A DNA stretch of 10,231 bases from Ruminococcaceae bacterium UBA5891 (GTDB lineage: Bacteria > Bacillota > Clostridia > Oscillospirales > Acutalibacteraceae): positions 1 through 10,231 of the forward strand of contig DJET01000007.1 of the NCBI GenBank assembly GCA_002431945.1. The letters are read 5' to 3'. Below, piece after piece: positions 1-6,494 of this stretch. Under the pieces are notes generated by a model, which was not told where the DNA came from, ran no database searches, and saw nothing but the letters and a program-made list of their open reading frames with translations. Made by a program: the position numbers and the translations under genes. The stretch's first letter is position 1. Each line of letters begins with the position of its first letter.

Positions 1-4
1 GGAC

Positions 5-20
5 TTTTTCGACAGACTGA
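5..20. repeat. Left copy of 16-bp terminal inverted repeat
   Basis: The sequence TTTTTCGACAGACTGA here is the exact reverse complement of the 16 bases near the other end of the window (10211-10226). It directly abuts the hairpin that follows, with no spacer. The right-hand copy also abuts a hairpin in the same relative order. This looks like a dispersed, terminator-associated repeat rather than the terminal repeat of one element, because ordinary chromosomal genes fill the space between. Both observations are direct; the dispersed-repeat reading is inference. Confidence 0.7.
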
Positions 21-49
21 AATATCCCGAAGCATAGCTTCGGGATATT
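21..49. terminator. Perfect 13-bp hairpin, putative terminator
   Basis: AATATCCCGAAGC (21-33) pairs perfectly with GCTTCGGGATATT (37-49) around an ATA loop. It lies 24 bases past the stop of the minus-strand DUF6512 gene and could end that transcript. It could also end a plus-strand gene entering from outside the window. Neither side has a clean T-run: the plus side continues CTGTTTTATC, and the minus side runs straight into the 16-bp repeat. Confidence 0.6.
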
Positions 50-73
50 CTGTTTTATCAGCCGAAAATGCTT

Positions 74-583
74 TTAAGCGTTAACAGGCGGAGTAAATAT
101 TCCGATAGAAGGGGGATTAAAGCTCCATAAAACAAAAAGCAGCAGACTTAAAGCGGTTATAGCCAAAAACACATACTGCGCGGCGCTGCCGATAAGCTTT
201 TTGTTTTTAATAATTCTGTTCTTTATATAAAGCATTGCAAAAACGCCTATAAAAAAGCTTAATACGTCAAGCGCCATAAGGTTGTAGCCCAAAATACCCG
301 TATAGGTGTAAAAAAACGCCGTTATTGCAAGCATTCCGCCGAAAATACCGAGAGCTGACGCGGCGATATAATTCTTAGGCCGATCCTTTAATATAAAGTA
401 TTCAATAACCGAATATATAACCGCGGGGAAAAACAAAAGCTTTAAATGCTCCCAAGTGCTTTCGTTAACCGGAGCTATCGCGCCTATAAAGTCGTTTTTA
501 TTCGTCCAATCATATAAAAAGTGCCAAAGCGTGCCTACAATTCCAACTATGATAAATTCGGTAAAATAAGCGTATTTTTTCAT
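74..583 (-). CDS. DUF6512-family polytopic membrane protein
   Basis: The product is 169 aa of unknown function and is predicted to be an integral membrane protein with about five hydrophobic segments (roughly residues 6-24, 48-64, 73-95, 100-120 and 134-153). The N-terminal part, with a hydrophobic helix and then NESTWEH at 40-46 followed by KLLFFP, matches what I recall of the DUF6512 family. The start is placed at MKKYAY, with GGTGATCTA just upstream. An in-frame extension to 742 would run into the preceding gene and carries no membrane-protein-like sequence. The gene lies 55 bp downstream of the lipoprotein gene on the same strand. However, a TATAAT inside a 7-bp inverted repeat in that gap suggests it may also have its own promoter. 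Family assignment is from remembered motifs, and the function is unknown. Confidence 0.78.
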   Translation of the reverse strand: MKKYAYFTEFIIVGIVGTLWHFLYDWTNKNDFIGAIAPVNESTWEHLKLLFFPAVIYSVIEYFILKDRPKNYIAASALGIFGGMLAITAFFYTYTGILGYNLMALDVLSFFIGVFAMLYIKNRIIKNKKLIGSAAQYVFLAITALSLLLFVLWSFNPPSIGIFTPPVNA

Positions 584-597
584 TAGATCACCGTTTC

Positions 598-624
598 CTT
601 TCACTGTTTTATTATATGTGAAAG
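598..624 (-). promoter_or_regulatory. Inverted repeat around a -10 hexamer (putative operator/promoter)
   Basis: CTTTCAC (598-604) and GTGAAAG (618-624) form a perfect 7-bp inverted repeat with a 13-base spacer. Within the spacer, on the minus strand, lies a TATAAT at 616-611. No good -35 hexamer is seen 17 bases upstream (ATAATA). The arrangement fits a dimeric repressor site over the promoter of the DUF6512 gene, whose start is 15 bases downstream. It could also be a chance or RNA-level hairpin. Confidence 0.35.
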
Positions 625-638
625 AAAGCGGAATATTA

Positions 639-1019
639 TTACGGCTTACAGCTTCCGCAGGGCGAATATCCCGCGGAAACAGCCTCGTCTCTTGTTGAAA
701 AGTATTTTTTGTTTTCGTCCTTTGTCTTTTTAGCGGAGGCACAGGAGGATTTATGGAACACGTGCGATTTTTTATTGCCTACAAAGCTTCCGCTTTTTTT
801 ATTTGATTTGCCGGTGCCGGGCTTAACGCTGGTTATGGGAATTTCATCGGGCATACTGCCTGCCGCGGCAGAGGAATTACCGGACGATGTGCGGTAGCCG
901 TTTACGCTGTTATCGGCAGGGTAGCATATGCTTACGTCGGCATGGGAATTATTACCGCCCCCGGTATTGCAGGCGCAAAGCGTTATTAAGGCTAAAATAA
1001 GAATTGATATTCTTTTCAT
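639..1019 (-). CDS. Lipoprotein with Ada-like zinc-binding domain
   Basis: The product is a 126-aa secreted lipoprotein. It starts with a lipoprotein signal peptide (MKR then a hydrophobic run) and a lipobox L14-C15-A16-C17, so C17 should be lipidated at the outer face of the membrane. Residues about 18-78 form a Gly/Ser/Asn-rich spacer. Residues about 79-126 (FVGNKKSHVFHKSSC ... GYSPCGSC) match the Ada metal-binding-type module (PF02805-like). H89, C93, C121 and C124 correspond to its four-ligand zinc site, with His replacing the first Cys. Such modules also occur at the C-termini of secreted nucleases and competence-type proteins, but no enzyme domain is present here. The start is decided by AGAAAGGA upstream of this ATG; the ATG ten codons earlier overlaps that site. 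It probably leads a two-gene unit with the DUF6512 gene. The function is unknown. Confidence 0.8.
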   Translation of the reverse strand: MKRISILILALITLCACNTGGGNNSHADVSICYPADNSVNGYRTSSGNSSAAAGSMPDEIPITSVKPGTGKSNKKSGSFVGNKKSHVFHKSSCASAKKTKDENKKYFSTRDEAVSAGYSPCGSCKP

Positions 1020-1049
1020 TGCTTTTTGGATCCTTTCTTTTAAAAACAC

Positions 1050-1078
1050 TTGAAATGGCAGGTTATATGGTTTAAAAT
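1050..1078 (+). promoter_or_regulatory. Putative sigma-A promoter of uvrC
   Basis: TTGAAA (1050-1055), a 17-base spacer and TAAAAT (1073-1078) give a near-consensus vegetative promoter. Transcription would begin near 1085, only about 11 bases before the uvrC ATG and inside the AGAGGTG ribosome binding site. The messenger would therefore have almost no leader. No LexA-type operator was recognised. Confidence 0.5.
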
Positions 1079-1095
1079 AAACAAGAGGTGTTATA

Positions 1096-2919
1096 ATGAA
1101 CCGCTATGCCGACAGCGAAAAATTAACCGAGCTTAAAGCAAAGGCAAACCGCCTGCCGCTTACACCCGGAGTATATATTATGAAGGATAAAAACGGGGTT
1201 ATTATATATATAGGTAAGGCAAAGGCGCTTAAAAACCGCGTTACGCAATACTTCGGCAGCGGCAATCAGCATACCGAAAAGGTAAGGCGTATGGTATCAA
1301 ATGTCGACAGCTTTGAGTATATACTGTGCGACAGCGAGTTTGAAGCGCTTATACTTGAAAATTCGCTTATTAAACAAAACCAACCTAAGTATAACATACT
1401 TTTAAAGGATGATAAAGGCTATTCCTACGTTAAAATAACAGCGGAGAAATGGAAAAAGCTTACCACCGCAAAATCGGCTGAGGGCAAGGGTGAATTTATA
1501 GGACCATATACCTCCGGCTATGTGGTAAAGGAAACTGTTGACGAGGCGCGTAAAATATTTAAGTTGCCCGATTGTAACCGCAGTTTTGATAAACCCACCA
1601 AGCCCTGCCTTAACTATCATATCGGGTTGTGCGAGGCGCCCTGCCGCGGAAAAACAAAGCTTTGCGATTATCTTGATAACCTGTATTCCGCAGTGGATTT
1701 TATAAAGCACGGAGACAGGGAGGGCGATACCGTGGCGCGCCTTACCGCCGAAATGGAGAAAGCCGCCGAACGCCTTGATTTTGAAAACGCCGCAAGGCTG
1801 CGCGACCGAATTAACGCAATAAATAAGATAAAGGAAAAGCAAAAGGTTGTAAGGGCAACCTATAAAGACGAAGACGTTATCGCCTCGGCTGTTATAGGCG
1901 AATCCGCCTGCACCGCGGTATTTGTTTTCAGAAATTACCGCCTTACCGATAAAAAGAAGTTTATTATAGACGGCGTTAATAACAGGGAAGAGCTTTATAC
2001 CGAGTTTCTGCACCGCTATTATTCCGAAAAAGGCGACATTCCCTCGCGCATTTTAATAGATACCGAGGCCGATTTTTCGGCGGAGGAGGAGTGGCTTACC
2101 CGCGTTTCGGGCAGAAGGGTTGCCTTTATAAACCCGAAGATAGGCGAGCAAAAGGCGCTGCTTGATATGTGCTTTAACAATGCGGCTGAAAATTTATCGG
2201 AAGTAATTAACAGAACGGGGCGCGAGACCTCGGTGTTAGATGAGCTTTCAAGGCTTTTGGGGCTTGATACCGCTCCCCGATATATCGAGGCTTACGATAT
2301 TTCGAACACCGCCGGCAGTGAAAACGTAGCCGGAATGGTGGTATATAAAGACGGGCGGCCGCTAAGAAGCGCCTACAAAAAATTTAAAATAAAAACCTTT
2401 TCTGGTCAGGACGATTTCCGCTCTATGGCGGAGGTGCTTGACCGCCGCTTTACCGAATACGAAAAGGGGGAGGACGAGGGCTTTGCCGTACTGCCCGATT
2501 TAATATTGCTTGACGGCGGCGCAGGGCAAATGTCCGCAGTGGTGCCTGTGCTTAAAAAGCACAATATTAGCGTTCCGCTTTTTGGAATGGTAAAGGACTC
2601 TAAGCACCGAACCCGCGCTATTGCGGCGCAGGGCGGTGATATAGCGATAAAATCAAACCGCGCGGCGTTCACCTTTATAACCGGTATTCAGGACGAGGTT
2701 CACCGCTTTGCAATAGGCTACCATAAAAACAGGCGCAGCAGCAGTATGCTTAATTCCGAGCTTACGCAAATTGAGGGAATAGGCAAAACGCGCGCCGCGT
2801 CGCTTTTAAAGCACTTTAAAACAATGGTGCGCATAAAGGCGGCGTCTGCCGAGGAATTAGCCGCCGCACCGGGTATGAACAAGCCGGCGGCACAAAGGGT
2901 GTACGGTTATTTTCATTAA
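1096..2919 (+). CDS. uvrC: UvrABC system protein C (excinuclease subunit UvrC)
   Basis: UvrC makes the dual incisions on either side of bulky DNA lesions in nucleotide excision repair, after UvrA/UvrB loading. The 607-aa length is normal. The N-terminal GIY-YIG nuclease shows G25-V-Y27 and Y38-I-G40, with a glutamate-rich helix at 82-92. C160, C171, C179 and C183 match the spacing of the Cys cluster that binds an iron-sulfur cluster in E. coli UvrC. A UVR motif for UvrB contact lies at about 213-248. The RNase H-like nuclease has AYD401, LLDGG with D473, and H536 in DEVHRFAIGYH, which is the expected catalytic Asp-Asp-His set. Tandem helix-hairpin-helix motifs occupy about 555-605. The ATG follows AGAGGTG. 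The stop overlaps that of the converging glycosylase gene by three bases. The gene appears intact. Confidence 0.98.
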   Translation: MNRYADSEKLTELKAKANRLPLTPGVYIMKDKNGVIIYIGKAKALKNRVTQYFGSGNQHTEKVRRMVSNVDSFEYILCDSEFEALILENSLIKQNQPKYNILLKDDKGYSYVKITAEKWKKLTTAKSAEGKGEFIGPYTSGYVVKETVDEARKIFKLPDCNRSFDKPTKPCLNYHIGLCEAPCRGKTKLCDYLDNLYSAVDFIKHGDREGDTVARLTAEMEKAAERLDFENAARLRDRINAINKIKEKQKVVRATYKDEDVIASAVIGESACTAVFVFRNYRLTDKKKFIIDGVNNREELYTEFLHRYYSEKGDIPSRILIDTEADFSAEEEWLTRVSGRRVAFINPKIGEQKALLDMCFNNAAENLSEVINRTGRETSVLDELSRLLGLDTAPRYIEAYDISNTAGSENVAGMVVYKDGRPLRSAYKKFKIKTFSGQDDFRSMAEVLDRRFTEYEKGEDEGFAVLPDLILLDGGAGQMSAVVPVLKKHNISVPLFGMVKDSKHRTRAIAAQGGDIAIKSNRAAFTFITGIQDEVHRFAIGYHKNRRSSSMLNSELTQIEGIGKTRAASLLKHFKTMVRIKAASAEELAAAPGMNKPAAQRVYGYFH

Positions 2920-3749
2920 ACTTCAAGCTTTGTTTCCCTTGCGTAAAAGAATATATACTGCTGTGCTATTCCGGCATACGGCTTTGCATTTTCGGGTAAT
3001 TCACCGCCGAAAAGCACCGTCATAGCGCGTTTAATCCATACGTCCTTCGGGAATGCGTCTATATGGCAGAGTGAAAAAAGAATTGCGCAGTCCGCAACCT
3101 TCGGTCCCACGCCCTTAATTTTCATAAGCTGTTCGCGCGCATCGTCGGTTGAAAGCTTTTTTAAGCCCTCAAGGTCAATTTCACCGCCTGATACCTTTTG
3201 TGCGGCGTCAAGTATGTACTTTGCGCGAAAGCCGCTTCTTAACACGCTTAAATCATCAAGCGTAAGCGCGGCGATCTTTTCGGCGTTCGGAAAATCGTAC
3301 CAACCGTTTTTGTTTTCTCCGAAGCTTTCGCACAGGCGCGAAATAATACCCTTAATTCGCTTTATATTGTTATTCTGCGATATAATAAACGAACATAAGG
3401 TTTCCCACGGGTTTTGATTTAAAATGCGTATTCCGTAAGAATATTCGGCGGCTTTTTTTAAGGTTTCGTTTTCGCTTAATATTTCGTTTATTTTGCCGTA
3501 GTCGCGGTCAAGGTCAAAGTATTTCCGCCACACCCCGTTAAAATCGGCAGGTGAGGTGTTATAAAATATTACCGTGCCGTCCGCCGCCTTTTCAAGCTCT
3601 AAATATTTGCCGTAGGCGGCGCCGCGCCAAATTCCGTTTTCGTTTTCTTCCCAGCGGAACGCCTGTCCGCAGTCAAGCGTGTGCGGCAGGTCAAGCCCGT
3701 CAGGGCAAAGTACATATGCGTTACCGTTTTTATATTCCACACTAAACAT
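2916..3749 (-). CDS. ogg: 8-oxoguanine DNA glycosylase (Ogg1-type, HhH-GPD)
   Basis: This is a bifunctional base-excision repair enzyme that removes 8-oxoguanine and can nick at the abasic site. The 277 aa show the Ogg1 N-terminal domain, with DCGQAFRW at 26-33. The core follows, with SFIISQNNNIKRI at 120-132. The helix-hairpin-helix is IKGVGPKVADC at 211-221, in which K217 is the catalytic lysine equivalent to human K249. D236 in FPKDVW matches human D268. An ATG eight codons upstream (3773) is in frame, but it directly precedes the TATAAT of a near-consensus minus-strand promoter. The transcript should therefore begin inside that extension, so the start used here, after GGTGAT, is preferred. 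It converges on uvrC, and the two TAA stops share TTAA at 2916-2919. Family is certain from motifs; specificity is by homology. Confidence 0.93.
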   Translation of the reverse strand: MFSVEYKNGNAYVLCPDGLDLPHTLDCGQAFRWEENENGIWRGAAYGKYLELEKAADGTVIFYNTSPADFNGVWRKYFDLDRDYGKINEILSENETLKKAAEYSYGIRILNQNPWETLCSFIISQNNNIKRIKGIISRLCESFGENKNGWYDFPNAEKIAALTLDDLSVLRSGFRAKYILDAAQKVSGGEIDLEGLKKLSTDDAREQLMKIKGVGPKVADCAILFSLCHIDAFPKDVWIKRAMTVLFGGELPENAKPYAGIAQQYIFFYARETKLEV

Positions 3750-3764
3750 ATCATCACCGAATAA

Positions 3765-3793
3765 ATTATACATTTATTCCAAACCGATTTCAA
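3765..3793 (-). promoter_or_regulatory. Near-consensus promoter of the Ogg-type glycosylase gene
   Basis: Read on the minus strand, TTGAAA (3793-3788), exactly 17 bases, then TATAAT (3770-3765). The expected transcription start, near 3758, is about nine bases before the ATG at 3749. The messenger would thus begin at or within its GGTGAT ribosome binding site. This settles the choice between the two in-frame ATG codons. Confidence 0.65.
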
Positions 3794-3818
3794 TACTGTA
3801 TTTAGGAGTTTTTTAATT

Positions 3819-4511
3819 ATGAGAGACGATATTTGCACCATTCCCGTAAGCGAGGTTTTTGAACAGCGCGACGGCTGCCCGATATGCCGTATGCGCGATA
3901 CGATTGAGGAGCGTATGACCGATTATATTTTGGGCGACGCTATGATGGAGCCGGACGTTCGCATTGAAACCAATAAAACCGGATTTTGCGAGCATCATTA
4001 CGATAAAATGATGAACCGCCGCGGAAGACTTCAGTTAGCGCTTATGCTGCAAACTCATATTGACGAAATTAACGGTACCGTATTTGCGAAAAAGCTTTTG
4101 TTAAGCGATAATAAGCGCGCAGAAAGCGCTAAAAGAGTGTCCGATGCCTGTTTTATTTGCCAAAAAATAGAATGGGGACTTTCCCGTATGATTGAAACCG
4201 TGTGGCGCTGTTACGAAAACGAAAAGGATTTCAGGGAAATGTTTAATTCGCAGCCTATGTTCTGCCTGCCGCATTATGAAAGACTGCTTTCGGGCGCTTC
4301 GAAAAAGAATATGCGGCGCTACGGCGGCGAATTTGCCGATAATTTAAACCGCATAACAGGCGAATATTCAAAAGAGCTGTATGCCGATCTTTCAAAATAC
4401 TGCAAAATGTACGATTACGCAAGCCGCGAAAACGCCGATTGGGGCAACAGCAAAAGCGCGGTGGAGCGCACGGTTGCGTTTTTAAACGGTAGAACGTATA
4501 AACTGGATTGA
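3819..4511 (+). CDS. DUF6062-family protein with two Cys/His units
   Basis: The product is 230 aa, predicted cytoplasmic, of unknown function. AMMEPDVRIETN at 41-52 followed by GFCEHHY matches what I recall of the DUF6062 family of Clostridia. The sequence contains the same arrangement twice. The first is C20-P-I-C23, then 33 residues, C57-E-H-H60-Y. The second is C111-F-I-C114, then 34 residues, C149-L-P-H152-Y. Each unit supplies three cysteines and a histidine and could bind a zinc or another metal. No enzyme motif or membrane segment is seen. The ATG follows AGGAG at 3804-3808. It is divergent from the glycosylase gene across 69 bp and is closed by a strong terminator, so it is probably monocistronic. 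Internal duplication and metal binding are inferred from spacing alone. Confidence 0.85.
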   Translation: MRDDICTIPVSEVFEQRDGCPICRMRDTIEERMTDYILGDAMMEPDVRIETNKTGFCEHHYDKMMNRRGRLQLALMLQTHIDEINGTVFAKKLLLSDNKRAESAKRVSDACFICQKIEWGLSRMIETVWRCYENEKDFREMFNSQPMFCLPHYERLLSGASKKNMRRYGGEFADNLNRITGEYSKELYADLSKYCKMYDYASRENADWGNSKSAVERTVAFLNGRTYKLD

Positions 4512-4538
4512 CATACTTTTATGTAATAACATTGAAAC

Positions 4539-4576
4539 AGGAGTTCAAAAGGTGTACCTTTTGAACTCCTATTTTA
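4539..4576 (+). terminator. Rho-independent terminator after the DUF6062 gene
   Basis: AGGAGTTCAAAAGG (4539-4552) pairs perfectly with CCTTTTGAACTCCT (4557-4570) around a TGTA loop, and ATTTTA follows. It lies 27 bases past the stop codon. Its core resembles a second motif just ahead of the next gene (4682-4701). Confidence 0.8.
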
Positions 4577-4701
4577 TATGCCAATTTTACCACACAAGCC
4601 CTTGTATTTCAAGGATTATTTTCCATATTTATCCTTTTTTTGTAAAAAAGCATAAGCAAATTTTGTGATTTGGACTTATGCCAAAAGGTACACTTTTTGA
4701 A
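4546..4701. repeat. Pair of 20-bp near-direct repeats flanking a leader
   Basis: CAAAAGGTGTACCTTTTGAA at 4546-4565 and CAAAAGGTACACTTTTTGAA at 4682-4701 agree at 17 of 20 positions. The first is the heart of the terminator stem. The second ends just before the ribosome binding site of the MPG-family gene. They bracket about 116 bases of AT-rich sequence, which may mark the border of an inserted block or be paired regulatory sites. Confidence 0.5.
4602..4681 (+). other. Structured AT-rich leader of the MPG/GYF operon
   Basis: Three successive hairpins can be drawn. CCTTG/CAAGG closes a TATTT loop near 4600-4615. CTTTTTT (4634-4640) and AAAAAAG (4644-4650) enclose TGT. GCATAAG-CAAAT (4650-4661) and ATTTG-GA-CTTATGC (4668-4681) form a 7+5 bp stem with a two-base bulge and a TTTGTG loop. 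The region must hold the promoter of the following genes. The best candidate, TTGTAT at 4602-4607 with TATTTA at 4626-4631, is weak. No known riboswitch class or leader peptide was recognised. Confidence 0.4.
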
Positions 4702-4718
4702 AAAGGTGGTGAATAAAA

Positions 4719-5243
4719 ATGATTGACAGAAGTTTTTTTGAGGAAGATGCAAAGACAGTTGCAATAAAACTATTAGGAAAAACCATATGCAGAAAAATGC
4801 CGAGCGGTGAAATACGCAAAATGGTGATTATTGAGACCGAGGCATATCCGGCAGACGACAGCGCCTGTTATGGATATGGATATGATGGCAATCACGGTAA
4901 CAAGAAAATAACGGCGGCAATTGCTCCGCTGTTTGAAACCGGCGGAACCTGTTGTATTTACGGCGGAATGATTTTAATTGTTTGCGGAAAAATCGGTAAG
5001 CCTGATAATGTCCTTATTCGTGCCGGAATATATAACGATAATTATTATGACGGACCATGCAAGGTTGCAAACATACTTGATGTAGATAAAAGCTTTCAAG
5101 GTATAGATATGCTTAACACTAATTCGGAATTATGGATTGAAGAAAATACCGTCAATGATTATGTTCCTGTTAAAAGAAAAGGTTTAAGAGGTACAATTAG
5201 CGAGGAGGACAAAAATTCCAAGCTGCGCTTTTTTGCTGTTTAA
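4719..5243 (+). CDS. MPG/AAG-family 3-methyladenine DNA glycosylase, divergent
   Basis: The likely role is base-excision repair of alkylated or deaminated purines, flipping the base and cutting the glycosidic bond without lyase activity. The 174 aa are somewhat shorter than the usual 190-210. Family marks are IIETEAY at 37-43, with E41 matching the catalytic Glu125 of human AAG and Y43 the stacking Tyr127. Further marks are CCIYGGM at 78-84 (Y81 like Tyr159), VLIRAG at 98-103, and DGPCKVANIL to DKSFQGID at 111-130. The active-site His136 position falls on A-C-Y (49-51), and the Asn169 region reads LIVCG, so lesion preference may differ from the classical enzymes. A strong ribosome binding site, AGGTGGTG, precedes the ATG. 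It lies 27 bp before the GYF_2-like gene, in the AT-rich block. Family call is good; activity is not certain. Confidence 0.85.
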   Translation: MIDRSFFEEDAKTVAIKLLGKTICRKMPSGEIRKMVIIETEAYPADDSACYGYGYDGNHGNKKITAAIAPLFETGGTCCIYGGMILIVCGKIGKPDNVLIRAGIYNDNYYDGPCKVANILDVDKSFQGIDMLNTNSELWIEENTVNDYVPVKRKGLRGTISEEDKNSKLRFFAV

Positions 5244-5270
5244 TTAAAACTATTGTAAAGGGGAATTATG

Positions 5271-5948
5271 ATGAAGTGGCATGTTTATTTTGAAAACGGC
5301 GATACACAAGAATTACTGGAGGAAGTTTTGGTATACAAAATTAAAAGTTTGGAGGTTACACCTGATACATTGGTAAAAAATGAGCAGATGCCGGATTGGA
5401 AAAGGCTTAGAGAAACCGATATTTATGAAAGAACGACAGGTATCTGCAATGAAACGCCGGAAGTATCGGCTGTATATGATAAACAAAAAAGGTATAGGAT
5501 AAGCTTTAATATAAAAATGGGACTGTCGCTTTTTTCTTTTATGTTTTCGTTTCTCAATTTATTTGCTGTAATGTTTATAGGCGGTGCCGAAAAAATCAAT
5601 CTATCAGAATCAAATGAAGATAAATTTAATGTAATTTTTAATGTGTCGCTTTTTGGTTCTATTGTTATTTTTTTAATATTGCTTTATCTGATTGCTGACA
5701 GCTTATATTCACCAAGTTTATGGTTTGCCGATTTAAAAGGTAAGGATTTCTTTCAAAAAAGCCATTATGCGTTATGGAAATATATGAACACAGGTATCAA
5801 ACTTGCAAGAATAGCATTTGTATTGCTATGTCTTGAATTTGTATATTACAAATTGGTACAAAGCGGAACATTTGAACCGCTGTTTTTCAGCAAAGAATTT
5901 TTCAAGGATCTTGAGGAAACACGCAGCGGTTATTCATATTGGTATTAG
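5271..5948 (+). CDS. Membrane protein with N-terminal GYF_2-like domain (paralogue 1)
   Basis: The product is 225 aa. Residues 1-52 (MKWHVYF ... TPDTLVKNEQMPDWKRL) have the layout of the GYF_2/DUF4339 domain, a small cytoplasmic module related to proline-rich-peptide-binding GYF domains. Basic residues (KQKRYR, 71-76) precede hydrophobic segments at about 84-104, 122-143 and 175-194. No known catalytic motif is present. Two adjacent ATG codons are possible. The second is used because it lies six bases from AAGGGGA and aligns MKW with MEW of the following paralogue; the first is at 5268. It is 15 bp upstream of that paralogue, with which it shares the segment VL-x-YKIK-x2-E-x-TP-x-TLV-x-NEQ. 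Function is unknown; see the proline-rich tail of the third protein for a possible ligand. Confidence 0.8.
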   Translation: MKWHVYFENGDTQELLEEVLVYKIKSLEVTPDTLVKNEQMPDWKRLRETDIYERTTGICNETPEVSAVYDKQKRYRISFNIKMGLSLFSFMFSFLNLFAVMFIGGAEKINLSESNEDKFNVIFNVSLFGSIVIFLILLYLIADSLYSPSLWFADLKGKDFFQKSHYALWKYMNTGIKLARIAFVLLCLEFVYYKLVQSGTFEPLFFSKEFFKDLEETRSGYSYWY

Positions 5949-5963
5949 AAGGGCGGTATTAAA

Positions 5964-6494
5964 ATGGAATGGTATATTGCGGTTGACAGCAAGGCTAAAA
6001 ATGTCCCAGAGGGAGTTTTGATATACAAAATAAAGAATAATGAAATAACTCCAGAAACGCTTGTTGTAAACGAACAAATAAAAAATTGGGTGCAGATTAA
6101 AGAAACCGCCATATGGCAAGAATATGCCTTGGATAGTGCCGATGTGTATAATAATACATCGGTTAACAACAGCGAAAAAACAGAAATTGAAAATCATTAC
6201 GAAAAACCATCAACAAACGACATCTCGCAGGAACGGTGTCTCGGTTTGGCAATAACCGGCTTTGTTTTTGCGCTCATAGGTTTTTTTATATTTCCTATAG
6301 TGTTCAGCGTACTCGGATTTATTTTCGGAATTATTGCAGTAGCATTAAATCCATCGGAAGACGGAGACGGATTTAAACCGATTACAAAATATAAAAATAA
6401 GGCAAGGGGTTTCGGAATATCAGCATTGACCGGCGGTGCAATAGGAATTGTACTTATGATTTTTAATATGTTACGACTGGGAGGTTATATATAA
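5964..6494 (+). CDS. Membrane protein with N-terminal GYF_2-like domain (paralogue 2)
   Basis: The product is 176 aa. Residues 1-52 repeat the GYF_2-like module of the upstream gene (YKIKNNEITPETLVVNEQ at 21-38, W42, ETAIW at 47-51). An acidic, Asn-rich linker (55-90) leads to hydrophobic segments at about 93-128, probably two helices, and 149-170. The spacing and small-residue content of the membrane part (GFVFALIGFF, GISALTGGAIG) resemble DUF4190-type membrane domains, but that link is weak. The ribosome binding site is GGGCGG, ten bases ahead of the ATG. Its TAA overlaps the next ATG (TAATG, 6492-6496), so translation of the two is probably coupled. The N-terminal similarity to its neighbour indicates a domain duplication, with unrelated or strongly diverged membrane parts. 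Function unknown. Confidence 0.8.
   Translation: MEWYIAVDSKAKNVPEGVLIYKIKNNEITPETLVVNEQIKNWVQIKETAIWQEYALDSADVYNNTSVNNSEKTEIENHYEKPSTNDISQERCLGLAITGFVFALIGFFIFPIVFSVLGFIFGIIAVALNPSEDGDGFKPITKYKNKARGFGISALTGGAIGIVLMIFNMLRLGGYI

Noticed and set aside
709..897. Open frame on the plus strand across the lipoprotein gene
   Set aside because: It is antisense to a gene with a clear signal peptide, lipobox and zinc module. It has no ribosome binding site.
1020..1095. Possible LexA operator ahead of uvrC
   Set aside because: No CGAAC-N4-GTTCG-like palindrome is present in the divergent gap.
1402..2013. 203-codon open frame on the minus strand inside uvrC
   Set aside because: It lies wholly within the clearly coding uvrC, has no family-like sequence, and reflects the third-position bias of the opposite strand.
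3599..3841. 80-codon minus-strand frame overlapping the Ogg promoter and 5' end
   Set aside because: It overlaps the Ogg-type gene in another frame and runs through its promoter. No recognisable protein features.
4571..4718. Riboswitch or T-box ahead of the MPG gene
   Set aside because: No conserved core of a known class could be recognised, and the genes downstream do not suggest a metabolite ligand.
5818..6197. Overlapping frames on both strands across the junction of the two GYF_2-like genes
   Set aside because: Both GYF_2-like genes have ribosome binding sites and mutually similar domains, so these frames are shadows.
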